From: Brassica napus
Taxonomy: Eukaryota > Streptophyta > Magnoliopsida > Brassicales > Brassicaceae
NCBI RefSeq assembly: GCF_020379485.1
Contig: NC_063448.1
Span: forward strand, 8,765,726-8,829,725
DNA: 64,000 bases
Direction of reading: 5' to 3'
Shown piece after piece: positions 1-9,532 of the stretch (within the stretch, counting starts at the first letter, position 1; every line of letters starts with the position of its first letter). Below the pieces are notes generated by a model that saw only the letters and a list, made by a program, of their open reading frames with translations, had not been told where the DNA came from and ran no database searches. The position numbers and the translations under genes were made by a program.

Positions 1-40
1 AAAAACAGACGACTAGGGTTTTGAGATTCGCAGTTTCGGC

Positions 41-1519
41 ATGGCTTCGCCGGCGCCGATAGCGGTGGTTCCGATAGGAGATGTGGGTGTTCTGGCTTCC
101 CAAGGAAAGGCTCCGGTCTCTTCAAAGGTGGCAACGGTTTCAGGGTCGGGTTTGGGAGGGATGAAAGGCTCGTGGGTTGGAGCGGTTCAGGGTCAGAAAA
201 TTCTGAAGAAATACGATGTTGAGGTAACGATGAAGGATGGTGTTGGTTCGATCTTGGTGCCGGAGGAGATTACGAAAGATGTCGCTCCTTTATGGGAGGA
301 TTTTCTGGTTGGAAAGTTTCTCGACACCGCGCCGCACATCGCTAAAATTCACGCTATTGTCAACAAGATCTGGGCTCTGAATGACAAGGCAAAAATGATT
401 GATGTTTTTGAAGTGGATGCAGCTACGATGAAGTTCAGGATTATGAATCAGGCAGACAGAAATAGGATTCTCCGGAGAGGCATGTGGAACCTCGCGGGCG
501 TTCCGGTGATTATGACAAAGTGGTAGCCGGTGGCAGAGAGGGAAAAGGCTCCGGCGCAATCAATCCCAATGTGGGTACATCTGAAAAATGTGCCTTTGAA
601 CTTGTTCTCCTGGCAAAGACTTAGCTTCGTCGCCAGTCCTGTTGGTAGCCCGGTGAGGCTTCACCCGGAAACAGCTCAGTGTTTGAACCTGGAGGTAGCG
701 AAGATCTTTGTGAAAGCTGATCTCACTAAGGACTTGCCACGAAAGATGAACTTTAACGTTCAGGGCCAAGACATTTTGGTGGAGTACATCTACCCGTGGT
801 TGCCAGCAAAGTGTCTAAGTTGTGGGAAGTGCGGTCACAAAGTGTGCCCAACAAATAGAGAAGAGCAAAGGGAAGACTTGGAAGTGCAGAAAGATAGGGA
901 AGGTGGGAGAAGGGAGGAAAACTTAAAGGCCAAGGAGGCGGTGGATCAGATTTTGGAAATTAACCCAGATCTGGCTGAGATACAAAATGAGAGCTTGGAA
1001 GTGAGAAATGAATTGGTAGAGAGAAATATAGAGGAAGGGCAAGGAGATAAAAACGCCGCTCTGGATTTAGGAGAAGTGGAAGCGGAAGAAGTTAACGCTG
1101 AAATCCCTTTGAACAAGGTTGCTCCTGAGGCAGTAGGAGTACAAGTGGATACAAAAGAGCAGACGGAGAATGAGTGGTTGGATGTGTCGCCTGCGAAAGC
1201 AAGTAGATCTTCAGCTACTAGAGGTAAGGCTTTGGAGATGGCTCAAGTATCTATACTCTCCAACTCACGGTTCTCGGTCTTGAGTTCAGAGGAGGAGGGA
1301 GAAATTACTGGAGGAGAGGATAATATAGAGCCGCAGATCGAGGAAGTGAACTCCCCCGAGAGAGTGGAGATCAAGGAGAAGGAAGTTGTGGTTCCGCGCC
1401 AGTCCCTTCCAAGAGACTCAAAAGTAAAGCATAGGTTTTTGGGTGATAAGTCTGTTCAGAAAGCGCATGATCCTGGTCCAAGCGAGCTGAATAAAAAGAA
1501 TACTCATCGTCATCAATAA
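41..1519 (+). pseudogene. LINE ORF1, DUF4283/zinc-knuckle protein with one in-frame stop
   Basis: RNA-binding ORF1 protein of a plant L1-type LINE, expected to package element RNA. The ATG at 41 opens a DUF4283-like domain (about residues 50-230). A TAG at 524-526 interrupts the domain; the same frame then stays open to the TAA at 1517-1519, so this is a substitution rather than a frameshift. A CCHC-like knuckle lies near 810-850 (C-LS-C-GKCG-H-KV-C), with only two residues between H and the last C instead of the usual four. The C-terminal half is acidic, Glu/Lys-rich and low complexity. Its stop overlaps the ORF2 start as TAATG. Confidence 0.88.
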
Positions 1520-4500
1520 TGTATGGATTCTTCTGGAATATCAGGGGGTTCAACAAAACATCTAAGCATAAAGTAGTTAAGGATTGGGTGAGGAAGTGTG
1601 GATTTCAATTTGGGTGTTTGATAGAGACAAGGGTGAAAGAAAACAAAGCTAAAAGGATTTTGGATTTGGTTTTCCCGAACTGGTCTGCAATTACAAATTA
1701 TGATCATCATCGGCTGGGAAGAATTTGGATTATATGGAGTCCGAAGGTGAGAGTCACTCCATGGTTCCAAAGCGCACAGATGATCACTTGTTCGATTCTC
1801 TTGGATGGAATGACAGAGGAGATCTTTTGTTCTTTCGTATATGGTTTCAATTTGGCTGAGGAGAGGAAAGAGCTCTGGAAAGACTTAAAGGCTCATCAGG
1901 ACTCGCCTTTCTTTCAAAAATCTCCATGGTTGGTGTTTGGGGATTTCAACGAGATTTTGAGTGGGGTGGAGCACTCGGAACATACGGCTTCTCACGACTC
2001 TGCGGGAATGAGAGAATTCCTAGAAGTGGTAAACTACTGCTCTCTAATGGATATGTCTTACCAAGGTTCGAGATTCACGTGGTGTAATAAAAGAGACAAT
2101 GGAGTGATTTGTAAGAAGATTGACCGAACATTGATGAATGAAGTTTGGTTGAGGAAGTTCCCACAAGCATACTGTGTCTTTGAAGCTGGAGGATGCTCAG
2201 ATCATCAGAGGTGCAGGATATCGATACAAGTGGAGGTTATGAGACCGATGAAGCCTTTCAAATTCGTCAATGCAGTGGTGGATACACCGGAGTTTCTACC
2301 ATTGGTTGCTGAATACTGGTCTGGAACGGAGCCGTTGTTCAACTCCACATCTGCTCTATTCAGGCTATCGAAAAAACTGAAAGCTTTAAAACCAAGATTG
2401 AGGAAGTTGAGTAAAGAGAAATTTGGGGACATTACGAGAAAGACGAAGGAAGCTTACTCAAGACTGTGTGAATGTCAGACAAAGACGTTAGAGGATCCTT
2501 CACAAGGCAATATGGAGGCTGAATCAGGGGCTTTGGATAGATGGTCTTTCCTAGCTCATTTGGAAGGGAAAATCTTGAAGCAAAAAGCAAAGATACATTG
2601 GCTAGGAGTGGAAGATGGAAATAACAAAACTTTTCATAGAGCTGCCAAAGTTCGGGAGGTTCGAAATTTGATTCGAGAAATCAAGAGAGAGGATGGCTAT
2701 ATTGCTGATAACCAGGAAGACATTAAGAAAGAAGCAGTCGACCATTTCTGCAATTTTTTAACTCATGTGCCTCCTGACTTCAACGAAGTAAGTATAGATG
2801 AGCTGAAACCTCTATTGTATTTCGAATGTGGCGAGGAAGAAAGAAGCATGCTGATAGGAGAGGTTCCAGCAGCGGAGATCAAGAAGGTTCTGTTTGGCAT
2901 GGCTGCTGACAAGTCGCCGGGTCCAGATGGCTTCACCAGTGATTTTTTCAAAGCCACTTGGGATATCACCGGCAGTGACTTCATTAAGGCAGTGCAGTCC
3001 TTTTTTGACAAAGGTTTCCTCCCAAAAGGAATTAACTCAACTATCTTGGCGCTTGTTCCCAAGAATGATGAAGCAATTTCGATGAAAGACTACAGGCCCA
3101 TTTCATGCTGTAATGTGATCTACAAGGTAATCTCAAAGATATTGGCAACTAGATTGAAAAGGATTCTCCCCTCAGCTATCTCCTCAAACCAGTCTGCATT
3201 TGTCAAAGACCGGCTTCTAATGGAGAACGTGCTTTTGGCGTCTGAGCTGGTAAAAAGCTACCACAAGGAGTCTGTTTCAGCAAGATGTGCAGTCAAGATT
3301 GACATCTCGAAGGCGTTTGATACAGTGCAGTGGCCCTTCTTGCTCTCGGTCCTTTCAGCTATGAACCTCCCGGATAAGTTCATTCTATGGATCAAGAAAT
3401 GTATTGAATTGGCTTCTTTCTCTATTCAGATAAATGGAGAGTTAGCCGGTTATTTTAACAGTAAGAGGGGCCTTCGTCAGGGATGTTCTCTCTCCCCGTG
3501 CTTATTTGTGATCTGTATGCAAGTGCTGTCTAAGCTCCTGGATAAAGCTGCAAATGAAAAGCGTATTGGCTATCACCCCTACTGCAAGGAACTAAGCCTC
3601 ACACACCTCTGTTTTGCTGATGACGTTCTTGTATTTTCAGACGGAAAACAACAGTCGATTGAAGGTATACTGGAGGTTTTTAAAGAGTTTGGGAAAATGT
3701 CGGGACTGAATATCAGTCTGGAAAAGTCTACTCTCTACATGGCTGGGGTGACTGAAGTTGAGAGTGATGCCATTCTACATCAATTACCCTTTGCAGCTGG
3801 TTCCCTTCCGGTTAGATATCTCGGTCTTCCGTTGATGTCGAAGAAAATCTCAGTGAACGACTACTCTCCTCTGATTGTGAGAATTAGATCAAAGATCAGT
3901 TCCTGGACAGCCCGACAACTTAGCTTCGCTGGGAGACTACAGCTGATAGGTTCGGTTATCTACAGTCTGATAAAATTCTGGATGTCAGCGTTCCGCCTTC
4001 CCAATCAGTGCATTCAAGAAATTAATAGTCTCTGCTCAGCTTTCCTCTGGTCAGGGCCGGCTCTTTCTACTCATAAAGCTAAGATTGCTTGGTCAGATGT
4101 TTGCACTCCGAAAGAGGAGGGAGGGTTAGGGTTGAGATCTCTGAAGGAGGTAAATAAGGTTTCATGTCTTAAACTGATATGGCGAATCCTCTCTGCTAGA
4201 TCAGCTCTGTGGGTTCAATGGATTCATAAGTACCTCATCAGGGAAGGGACCTTCTGGAATGTTAAAAACACAAGCACTCTAGGCTCGTGGATGTGGAAGA
4301 AACTGTTAAAGCTTCGACCGCTGGCCTCGCAGTTTGCAAGAGTAGACATACAAAATGGCTCGACGACTTCTTTCTGGCATGATCAGTGGTCTTCTTTGGG
4401 CAAGTTGTTGGACCTGACAGGGGAACGAGGTTGCATTGAGCTAGGTATTCCGGTCAATGCCACAGTGGAGAGGGCAGTTCAGATGTATAGATGTCGGAGG

Positions 4501-5175
4501 CGCAGGTCCTCTGTTTTAATGCGTATTGCGCAGGAGATTTCCACGATTAGGACCCACGGTCTCAGTCTGGAGGAGGATATATGTCTTTGGAAGAGAGAGA
4601 ATGGAGACTTTCGTCCAGAGTTCTCTTCATCCCAGACATGGCTCCTTATTCGCAATCACACCCCGACGGTTTCTTGGAGTAAAGGAGTTTGGTTCCCGGA
4701 AGCCACTCAAAAATTCTCTTTCATTACATGGGTCTCGATCCATAACAGACTTTCGACTGGTGATCGCATTATGAGGTGGAACCCTCAGGCTATTTCTACT
4801 TGTTGGCTCTGTAAGGTGGCTGCAGAAACCAGAGATCATCTGTTCTTTGAGTGTCCTTATGCTGAGGTGGTTTGGAGAGGAACAATAAAAGATTTGGCAG
4901 GCTCGAGAATTTCGAGCAAGTGGAGTATTCTGATTAGGAAGTTGGAGACTGGTTTGCAAAACAGAACGCTGACTTTTCTGTTTAGATACTGTTTCCAGGC
5001 GGTGGTTTATGCCATTTGGTCTGAGAGGAATGCTCGACGAGTAGGAGAGTCGCCAAAACCTTCGTCACTCCTGATTCTATACATGGATAAGTTGATTAGA
5101 AACAGAATCTCGTCGCTTCGCCGACCAGGGTGGAAGCACGAGAAAGCAATGGCAGTGTGGTTTGGGAGGAGATGA
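1519..5175 (+). CDS. LINE ORF2: endonuclease, reverse transcriptase, zf-RVT
   Basis: A 1218-residue open frame, the usual length for plant L1-type ORF2, able to nick target DNA and copy element RNA. The N-terminal apurinic-type endonuclease begins WNIRGFN, with the IETRVKE glutamate motif, VFGDFNEIL and a late SDHQRC. The reverse transcriptase follows at about residues 480-760: YRPISCCNVIYKVISKIL, KIDISKAFDTVQW, GLRQGCSLSPCLF and the catalytic FADD within LCFADDVLVFSDG. A zf-RVT domain (FITWVSIHNRLSTGDRI, then CWLC and HLFFECPYA) lies near residue 1075. The ATG at 1519-1521 overlaps the ORF1 stop, so translation may be by reinitiation. No frameshift or stop was found. Confidence 0.95.
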   Translation: MYGFFWNIRGFNKTSKHKVVKDWVRKCGFQFGCLIETRVKENKAKRILDLVFPNWSAITNYDHHRLGRIWIIWSPKVRVTPWFQSAQMITCSILLDGMTEEIFCSFVYGFNLAEERKELWKDLKAHQDSPFFQKSPWLVFGDFNEILSGVEHSEHTASHDSAGMREFLEVVNYCSLMDMSYQGSRFTWCNKRDNGVICKKIDRTLMNEVWLRKFPQAYCVFEAGGCSDHQRCRISIQVEVMRPMKPFKFVNAVVDTPEFLPLVAEYWSGTEPLFNSTSALFRLSKKLKALKPRLRKLSKEKFGDITRKTKEAYSRLCECQTKTLEDPSQGNMEAESGALDRWSFLAHLEGKILKQKAKIHWLGVEDGNNKTFHRAAKVREVRNLIREIKREDGYIADNQEDIKKEAVDHFCNFLTHVPPDFNEVSIDELKPLLYFECGEEERSMLIGEVPAAEIKKVLFGMAADKSPGPDGFTSDFFKATWDITGSDFIKAVQSFFDKGFLPKGINSTILALVPKNDEAISMKDYRPISCCNVIYKVISKILATRLKRILPSAISSNQSAFVKDRLLMENVLLASELVKSYHKESVSARCAVKIDISKAFDTVQWPFLLSVLSAMNLPDKFILWIKKCIELASFSIQINGELAGYFNSKRGLRQGCSLSPCLFVICMQVLSKLLDKAANEKRIGYHPYCKELSLTHLCFADDVLVFSDGKQQSIEGILEVFKEFGKMSGLNISLEKSTLYMAGVTEVESDAILHQLPFAAGSLPVRYLGLPLMSKKISVNDYSPLIVRIRSKISSWTARQLSFAGRLQLIGSVIYSLIKFWMSAFRLPNQCIQEINSLCSAFLWSGPALSTHKAKIAWSDVCTPKEEGGLGLRSLKEVNKVSCLKLIWRILSARSALWVQWIHKYLIREGTFWNVKNTSTLGSWMWKKLLKLRPLASQFARVDIQNGSTTSFWHDQWSSLGKLLDLTGERGCIELGIPVNATVERAVQMYRCRRRRSSVLMRIAQEISTIRTHGLSLEEDICLWKRENGDFRPEFSSSQTWLLIRNHTPTVSWSKGVWFPEATQKFSFITWVSIHNRLSTGDRIMRWNPQAISTCWLCKVAAETRDHLFFECPYAEVVWRGTIKDLAGSRISSKWSILIRKLETGLQNRTLTFLFRYCFQAVVYAIWSERNARRVGESPKPSSLLILYMDKLIRNRISSLRRPGWKHEKAMAVWFGRR

Positions 5176-5305
5176 GGAGTTATACTTTCTGTTCCTTCAC
5201 AAAATGTTAATAAATTTTGATCTCTTAGAGTAGATAAAAAGAAGCATTAGGTTGTAAAAAGGTTTTTGAAGTGAATAAATTTAAAATTCTTTTAAAAAAA
5301 AAAAA

Positions 5306-5806
5306 AGAAACAAGACAACAAAGCATATCATTCTTATTACTCAAACATAACAAGAACATTAACATGAAACAGAGACACAACAAACACAACAACTTGTAGT
5401 TCCCCGTACGTCTTGTGCAGCATTGTAATTCTTCACGGAACCAGTAGTAAAATTTATTTATTAAACCGTTCTAACAGTAGTAAACAAACATACAGGTGCT
5501 GTGAAAAAAATCTATTAATTGAAACAACGATCTTCCTAACAGAGAGCAAGCCATCATTAGATTCATGAAGCTAACACACACACATATATAAACAGAGCAA
5601 TACTCAACTAAAACAACGCAAGCTGTTAAGGGAAACATATGAACCGTTTGAATAGAAGTAACCATGAGAATGCAATTTGTAACCCAATCTGTAGTGTCAA
5701 TTGAAAAAAAAAACAAGACTTTTCTAAGAGAGCACTTATGATATCAGAAAGAATAAAAAGAAGCTAAACATATATGTAATAAAAGAGTGGTGAAACTAAA
5801 ACATAC
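5306..5806. other. Intron 2 of the PAM16-like gene, no coding sequence seen
   Basis: AT-rich sequence between the LINE A-run and the second PAM16-like exon. Read on the minus strand it starts with a GTATG donor at 5802-5806. I searched it for the next PAM16 exon and did not find one; the remaining exons would lie beyond the inserted LINE, outside the window. Confidence 0.5.
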
Positions 5807-8536
5807 TTGCAATGGCCTGACGATAAGCTTGAAAGAAAGCACGACCTAATATCCCAGAACCCATCACAATGAACTGCGCAATAATTCTCCCAGCCTGTAA
5901 AATGAAAAACATGAGGAATAGTTAGTATTGATTGATGCAACATGATAAAGCACAAGCCTTTACCGATTGATATATATATATGGCATGAGGTAAGAGGGTA
6001 ACAAAAGAACAAATCAATCTCTCTCTCGGATTTATACAAATGAACCAACAAACAATTTTAAAGGACTTGTTCATGCTGTAGCTAATAGGATTTGGGGAAG
6101 AAGCTGTAAGATCTCTTGCAAAAAGCTGAGTGAGTCATCCTATATGTTTCATATCCCTCACCAACCTACTCGCCAATGGGTCATTCAAAGAGGAGTTTGG
6201 CATATTGATGATTGTTTGCTTTTTGTGTTGCCTTGGACTCCGGAGGGATCCTTTAAAATACCAGAAGTTTCAACTCTTCCGGTATGGGTCACTTTGAAAG
6301 ACATCCCTGATTGCTGCTATTCTAGACTAGGAATTAGTCATGTTGCCTCAGGTCTTGGAGAGCCTATCTTGACACATAAACCTCGCTTGGATCCTACAAA
6401 CATGGGTGAAGCTAAAGTGCTAGTTGAGATGGAGTTGGATAGAGTTTTTCCAAAGCTTATAGCTCTTGATGATAAGCAAGGTAGTATTTATCTGGTTAAA
6501 GTTGAATACACATGGATCCCTTCCACTTGTGAGAGATGTGGCAGCTTAGGTCATAAAGCGAAGAGGTGTCTTATGCTTGGTTCGAAAAAGCGAGAGTTTT
6601 TGTCGCCATGGCGCTAAGGCGCCCAAGGCGATGCCCTCAACGCTTAGGGACACCCTTGCCAGGCGAGGTACATAGATCCCTAGCTTTTCTCGCTTTTTCC
6701 TCGCTTTTGCAATATCCATAGAACGCTAAAAGCGGCGTTTAGTTGTGCCTACACAAAAAAAGAAGATTTGCTTAAAAATGTACACTTAACAAAACTGTTT
6801 TGTCAGAATATTTAGTATATCTAAAAGTATATACTCTTCCCACGTATTAGGCGTGTAGAGGAGGGTATCCACAACCCCACTAACCTAGGATGCAATCCAC
6901 TAACCCTAATGTCTTCTCCTATATAAGAACCATACAAACCTGAAAGTAAAACTCATTAGCTTTTCCTCTCTACAACTTACGGCAGATGATGATGAGGACC
7001 TGACTTGGACTTTGGTGAGTGAACTGACTTGGACTTTGGTGAGTGAAGCAGCCGGAGCTGAAGAACCAAGCTATGGTACTAGAGGAGCGAAGACTCCTCA
7101 TTCAGCTAAGAACAACAAAGGGAAAGGAATAGCTACTTCTTCAACTCAGAGCAAGCGCTATGGTACATCAGCTCCTCATTTGGAATTGGTTGATGAAGAT
7201 GATGACGTTGAAGAGGAGTTAGGAAAGGAAGATGGTAGCTTCTGGAAGGATTTGGAATTGGAGTATGAGGAGAGTGGTTCTGAATCTGAGTAGAGATTCT
7301 ACTCGGATTGGTGTTTTTATTTGCTTTTGATTTGGTGTTTTATTTGCTTTTGAATTTGGTGTTTGCATTTGGTATTTTCAGTGTTTTGCTATTTGAACCT
7401 TTCTGTTTTATTATATGCAGTTGGTGTTTTTTATTTCTTACTTGTCTTTCTTAAGTTTTACGTAATATACTAATATATATATATATAAGTGGTTTTGCAG
7501 GTTACCTTGTTCTGTTGCAGGTAGACAAAGCGCTCGCTTTGTACCGCCATGGCGCTAGGCGCTAAGCTCCCACCTCCTCGCTTCTTGTCGCCACCCGCAA
7601 TTTCGAACCAAGGTCTTATGTCTTCTAAACCTCCAGAAAATTCAGATATTTCAGTGGACGTGACTGCTGACATACCAATTGTTGATATTGATCTCATCTT
7701 GCAGCAACAAAATGATGAAACAGTCACATGAAGTCTCCCTACAACTTCTGCTAGTGTGCCTCATGTTAGCTCTCAACCGGAGTTGAACATAAACATTCAG
7801 GATGTTCCACGCTTGCACTCAGACTTGATAGCGGATTCTCAGGAACCATATGTTTCTACACATGCCCCTATGGGATGCCAAGATATTCAAGTCTCAAAGA
7901 TCACCACTAGTTCCTCTACCCCACAGGTTCAAGAGGATAACCAAATAGCATCGTCAACTTTAGCCAAGATTTTATCGCCATTAGTAGATATTGAATCTAC
8001 TCCCATTTCAGCATCTATTATGGAGACTTCTCCATCCAACATTATCAACAAGGAGGTCCAAAAAACTTTGATTGTTGATCCTTTACACACATCGGCTCAA
8101 GCAAGTGGCTTTGAGAGTCCTTCTCGGTTCACTGCGTTAGGTGATGTGGAAGAGGCCCCAGATGAACCAATGAACTCGCTCGGTTTGCAAGGGGTTTGAG
8201 GGAGATTAGACCTCCTATAAAGTTCCAAGATTTGGAATGGAAAACTGCACGAGGGAGAGGTAAGCGCGGCTGTCGCGGCCGTGGTAACACTCGCTAGTAG
8301 CTCTTTTTCATTTCTTTTTTGGTTTTGACTCTCTCATGCCTTGAATGTTTCATAGGTTTGAGATGATATTCGTCATGAATTGTATTCATGCAATTTTTTT
8401 ATCAATATAAGGTCTACAACCTTATCATGTAAACATTTTTATTTTAATTGAAAGCCTTTTGTCAAAAAAAAAAAAAAAACAATTTTAAAGGAAACAGAGG
8501 AAATGGAGAAGCAACGAGAGGGAGAAAACCCACCAT
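5807..8536 (-). CDS. PAM16/TIM16-like mitochondrial import motor subunit, exons 1-2 only
   Basis: Minus-strand gene start. Exon 1 ends with its ATG at 8534-8536 followed directly by a GTGGGT donor; exon 2 is 5807-5894 (88 nt), preceded by TTTTACAG and followed by GTATG. The spliced start reads M-AGRIIAQFIVMGSGILGR and continues AFFQAYRQAIA, the hydrophobic N-terminus of PAM16/TIM16, the J-like partner of the TIM23 import motor in the mitochondrial inner membrane. The phase fits the family, where the next codon is Asn or Ser of the ASKSG segment. Intron 1 carries a 2.4-kb LINE (6066-8476) and intron 2 a 5.3-kb LINE (1-5305). Later exons are outside the window, so function cannot be judged. An SCY2-like fragment lies directly upstream, where the promoter should be. 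Confidence 0.75.
6050..6065. repeat. Target-site duplication, left copy (LINE 2)
   Basis: AAACAATTTTAAAGGA, repeated exactly at 8477-8492 immediately after the A-run of the second LINE. A 16-bp duplication is typical of target-primed reverse transcription. Confidence 0.93.
6609..7584 (+). mobile_element. hAT-like DNA element nested in LINE 2 ORF1
   Basis: About 976 bp flanked by TTGTCGCCA at 6600-6608 and 7585-7593, a duplication of 8-9 bp. The left border is GC-rich with CGCC/GGCG motifs; near both ends the 13-mer CGCCATGGCGCTA occurs in direct orientation (6604-6616 and 7545-7557). Good terminal inverted repeats could not be aligned by eye. Inside are a TATA-like CTATATAAG (about 6920) and a coding tail resembling the C-terminus of plant hAT transposases. 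Assignment to hAT rests on the 8-bp-class duplication and that tail; a MULE (9 bp) is the alternative. Confidence 0.6.
6987..7293 (+). pseudogene. Acidic C-terminal tail resembling a hAT transposase
   Basis: After a CGGCAG acceptor-like site the frame reads DDDEDLTWTLVSE and continues ELTWTLVSEAAGAEEPSYGT, then a Lys/Ser-rich stretch and an acidic end (ELEYEESGSESE). Plant hAT-dimerisation proteins commonly end in a variable tail of this type after the dimerisation motif, but that motif is not present here. A 24-bp tandem duplication (about 7000-7047) repeats eight residues. It is probably the last exon left after internal deletion of an autonomous element. Identification is moderate. Confidence 0.45.
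8477..8492. repeat. Target-site duplication, right copy (LINE 2)
   Basis: Exact copy of 6050-6065, directly after the LINE A-run. Confidence 0.93.
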
Positions 8537-8560
8537 GGAATTGGATTAGTTGATCGATTA

Positions 8561-9236
8561 CTGAGCTGTGGCTACAAAAACAGAGTACTGGAGAGAAGTG
8601 CAAGCCACCACTATACCTTCCACTATCGCAAAAAGAATTAAACCACAAACTCAGATGTGTCATCCCAACAAGCGACTATATAGGACATGGGAGCACTCAC
8701 CAACGGAACCTGAGACAAAGCTAAGGTAATCTTGAGGTATTAATCTTCTGTCAAACCCAGGCAAAGGGATAAAATATCCAACACGGCTATGTACAAGCAA
8801 CACAGACGTCACAAACAACCTCCTCCTTGTCTCGCTCTTAAAGAACCTTTCCGCTGCGGTATTGAGCACTGAGTTCTCTGGAGGAACAATCTCCACATCC
8901 AAAGCAACAGTGATGAAAACAGTGCCCTCGAAATTAGGATTTCATTCAACATGAAGCAACAGACTGTGTCCTGACAAGTGATTGCGCTTTTATTCAATCT
9001 CTTTGCTTTGATTCGGTATGAAACAGAGGAAGAGAAGCTTATGCTTTGAGACGAAGCCGGGTTGCTGCGGAAGCGAGATAGGTCGAAGAGGAGGAGAATG
9101 GAGGATGAAGAAGACTCAGCTTTGTTGTTGTTGCTGCAGAGATAACGCGGCTCAGAGGCAAGAACGAAGAAGAATGCGACAGCTGTCTCATAAGAGACGT
9201 TCCTTGCGGAGCCAAATTAAGAGACGTGTTCTCCAT
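8561..9236 (-). pseudogene. SCY2-like chloroplast SecY pseudogene, internally deleted
   Basis: On the minus strand an ATG at 9236 opens a Ser/Thr-rich, transit-peptide-like N-terminus (ENTSLNLAPQGTSLMRQL...). A frame change follows near 9040. From about 8936 to 8701 the sequence encodes VEIVPPENSVLNTAAERFF and then RVGYFIPLPGFDRRLIPQDY, ending LSFVSGSV at a GTGAGT donor; these are signatures of SCY2, the second plastid SecY translocase, which acts at the envelope. About 60 residues of the family are missing, after which 8632-8561 encodes IVEGIVVACTSLQYSVF-VATAQ, an internal membrane segment. With the frameshift, the deletion and no downstream domains, it is not functional. It lies immediately upstream of PAM16-like exon 1 in the same orientation. 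Confidence 0.82.
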
Positions 9237-9532
9237 GTTTTGTATTTTTCATTTTTTTTTTTAATCACAATAACCTAAGATACGAGACTGATAATGGTGC
9301 TCTAATTGTCCGTGTTTAAATCAAGCGTGCAGACTCTTCTTAAATCAGAAGGTAATTTCATTATATCCTTTCTCTTTGACTTTTTTTTTTCTGTTTCGTG
9401 AAGATTTTGAGTTAGACTTTCTGCGAACTTTACGATCTCCGATTCGGGTAATAGATTTATGAGAAAAATTTCTGATATAAATGTAAAATCTGAGACTTGA
9501 TTCCTCAGGTTTCAGGATTTAAGGCAGTAGAC
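9237..9532. promoter_or_regulatory. Promoter and leader region of the first F-box paralogue
   Basis: T-rich sequence. From about 9345 it shares the leader seen before every F-box paralogue here: an AAGGTAATTTCA donor-like motif, a GATTTTGAGTTAGACTTTC stretch, GCGATCTCC-like words and a short T-rich run before the ATG. The arrangement suggests a conserved 5'-UTR intron. Confidence 0.45.

Larger units (their letters stand above)
1..5305 (+). mobile_element. L1-type LINE retrotransposon, nearly full length
   Basis: Non-LTR retrotransposon with a short 5' leader, ORF1 (41-1519), ORF2 (1519-5175), a 3' untranslated tail of about 115 bp and a terminal A-run at about 5293-5305. No long terminal repeats are present. 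The 5' end lies at or before base 1, so the upstream target-site duplication cannot be seen; the sequence just after the A-run would be the downstream copy. Minus-strand PAM16-like sequence begins beyond the A-run, so the element appears to sit in intron 2 of that gene in the opposite orientation. One nonsense codon in ORF1 and an open ORF2 point to a young copy. Confidence 0.93.
6066..8297 (+). pseudogene. LINE 2 ORF1 remnant (DUF4283, CCHC knuckle)
   Basis: The segment 6066-6608 encodes the second half of DUF4283 and an intact knuckle of the form CERCGSLGHKAKRC (CX2CX4HX4C). The frame then enters an inserted DNA element and resumes at 7585, where the residues FLSP are read again because of the duplicated target. 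The C-terminal part continues through an in-frame TGA at 7729-7731, then to 8199; after one further frame change it reaches a Gly/Arg-rich tail (GRGKRGCRGRGNTR) and a TAG at 8295-8297. Beyond saying that it is dead ORF1, no function is claimed. Confidence 0.82.
6066..8476 (+). mobile_element. Second LINE copy: 5'-truncated, ORF1-only, split by a DNA transposon
   Basis: Bounded by the 16-bp duplications at 6050-6065 and 8477-8492 and ending in an A-run (about 8465-8480, partly shared with the duplication). It opens in the middle of an ORF1 DUF4283 domain, in frame from its first base, so it is 5'-truncated. After the ORF1 C-terminus (about 8297) it goes straight into a 3' untranslated region ending AAGCCTTTTGTC before the A-run. 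There is no ORF2. A second element occupies about 6609-7584. The host site is intron 1 of the PAM16-like gene, in the opposite orientation. Confidence 0.9.

Noticed and set aside
5471..6051. Minus-strand frames around the PAM16-like exon 2 read as longer genes
   Set aside because: Only 5807-5894 shows protein homology and it is bounded by splice signals; the rest is intron.
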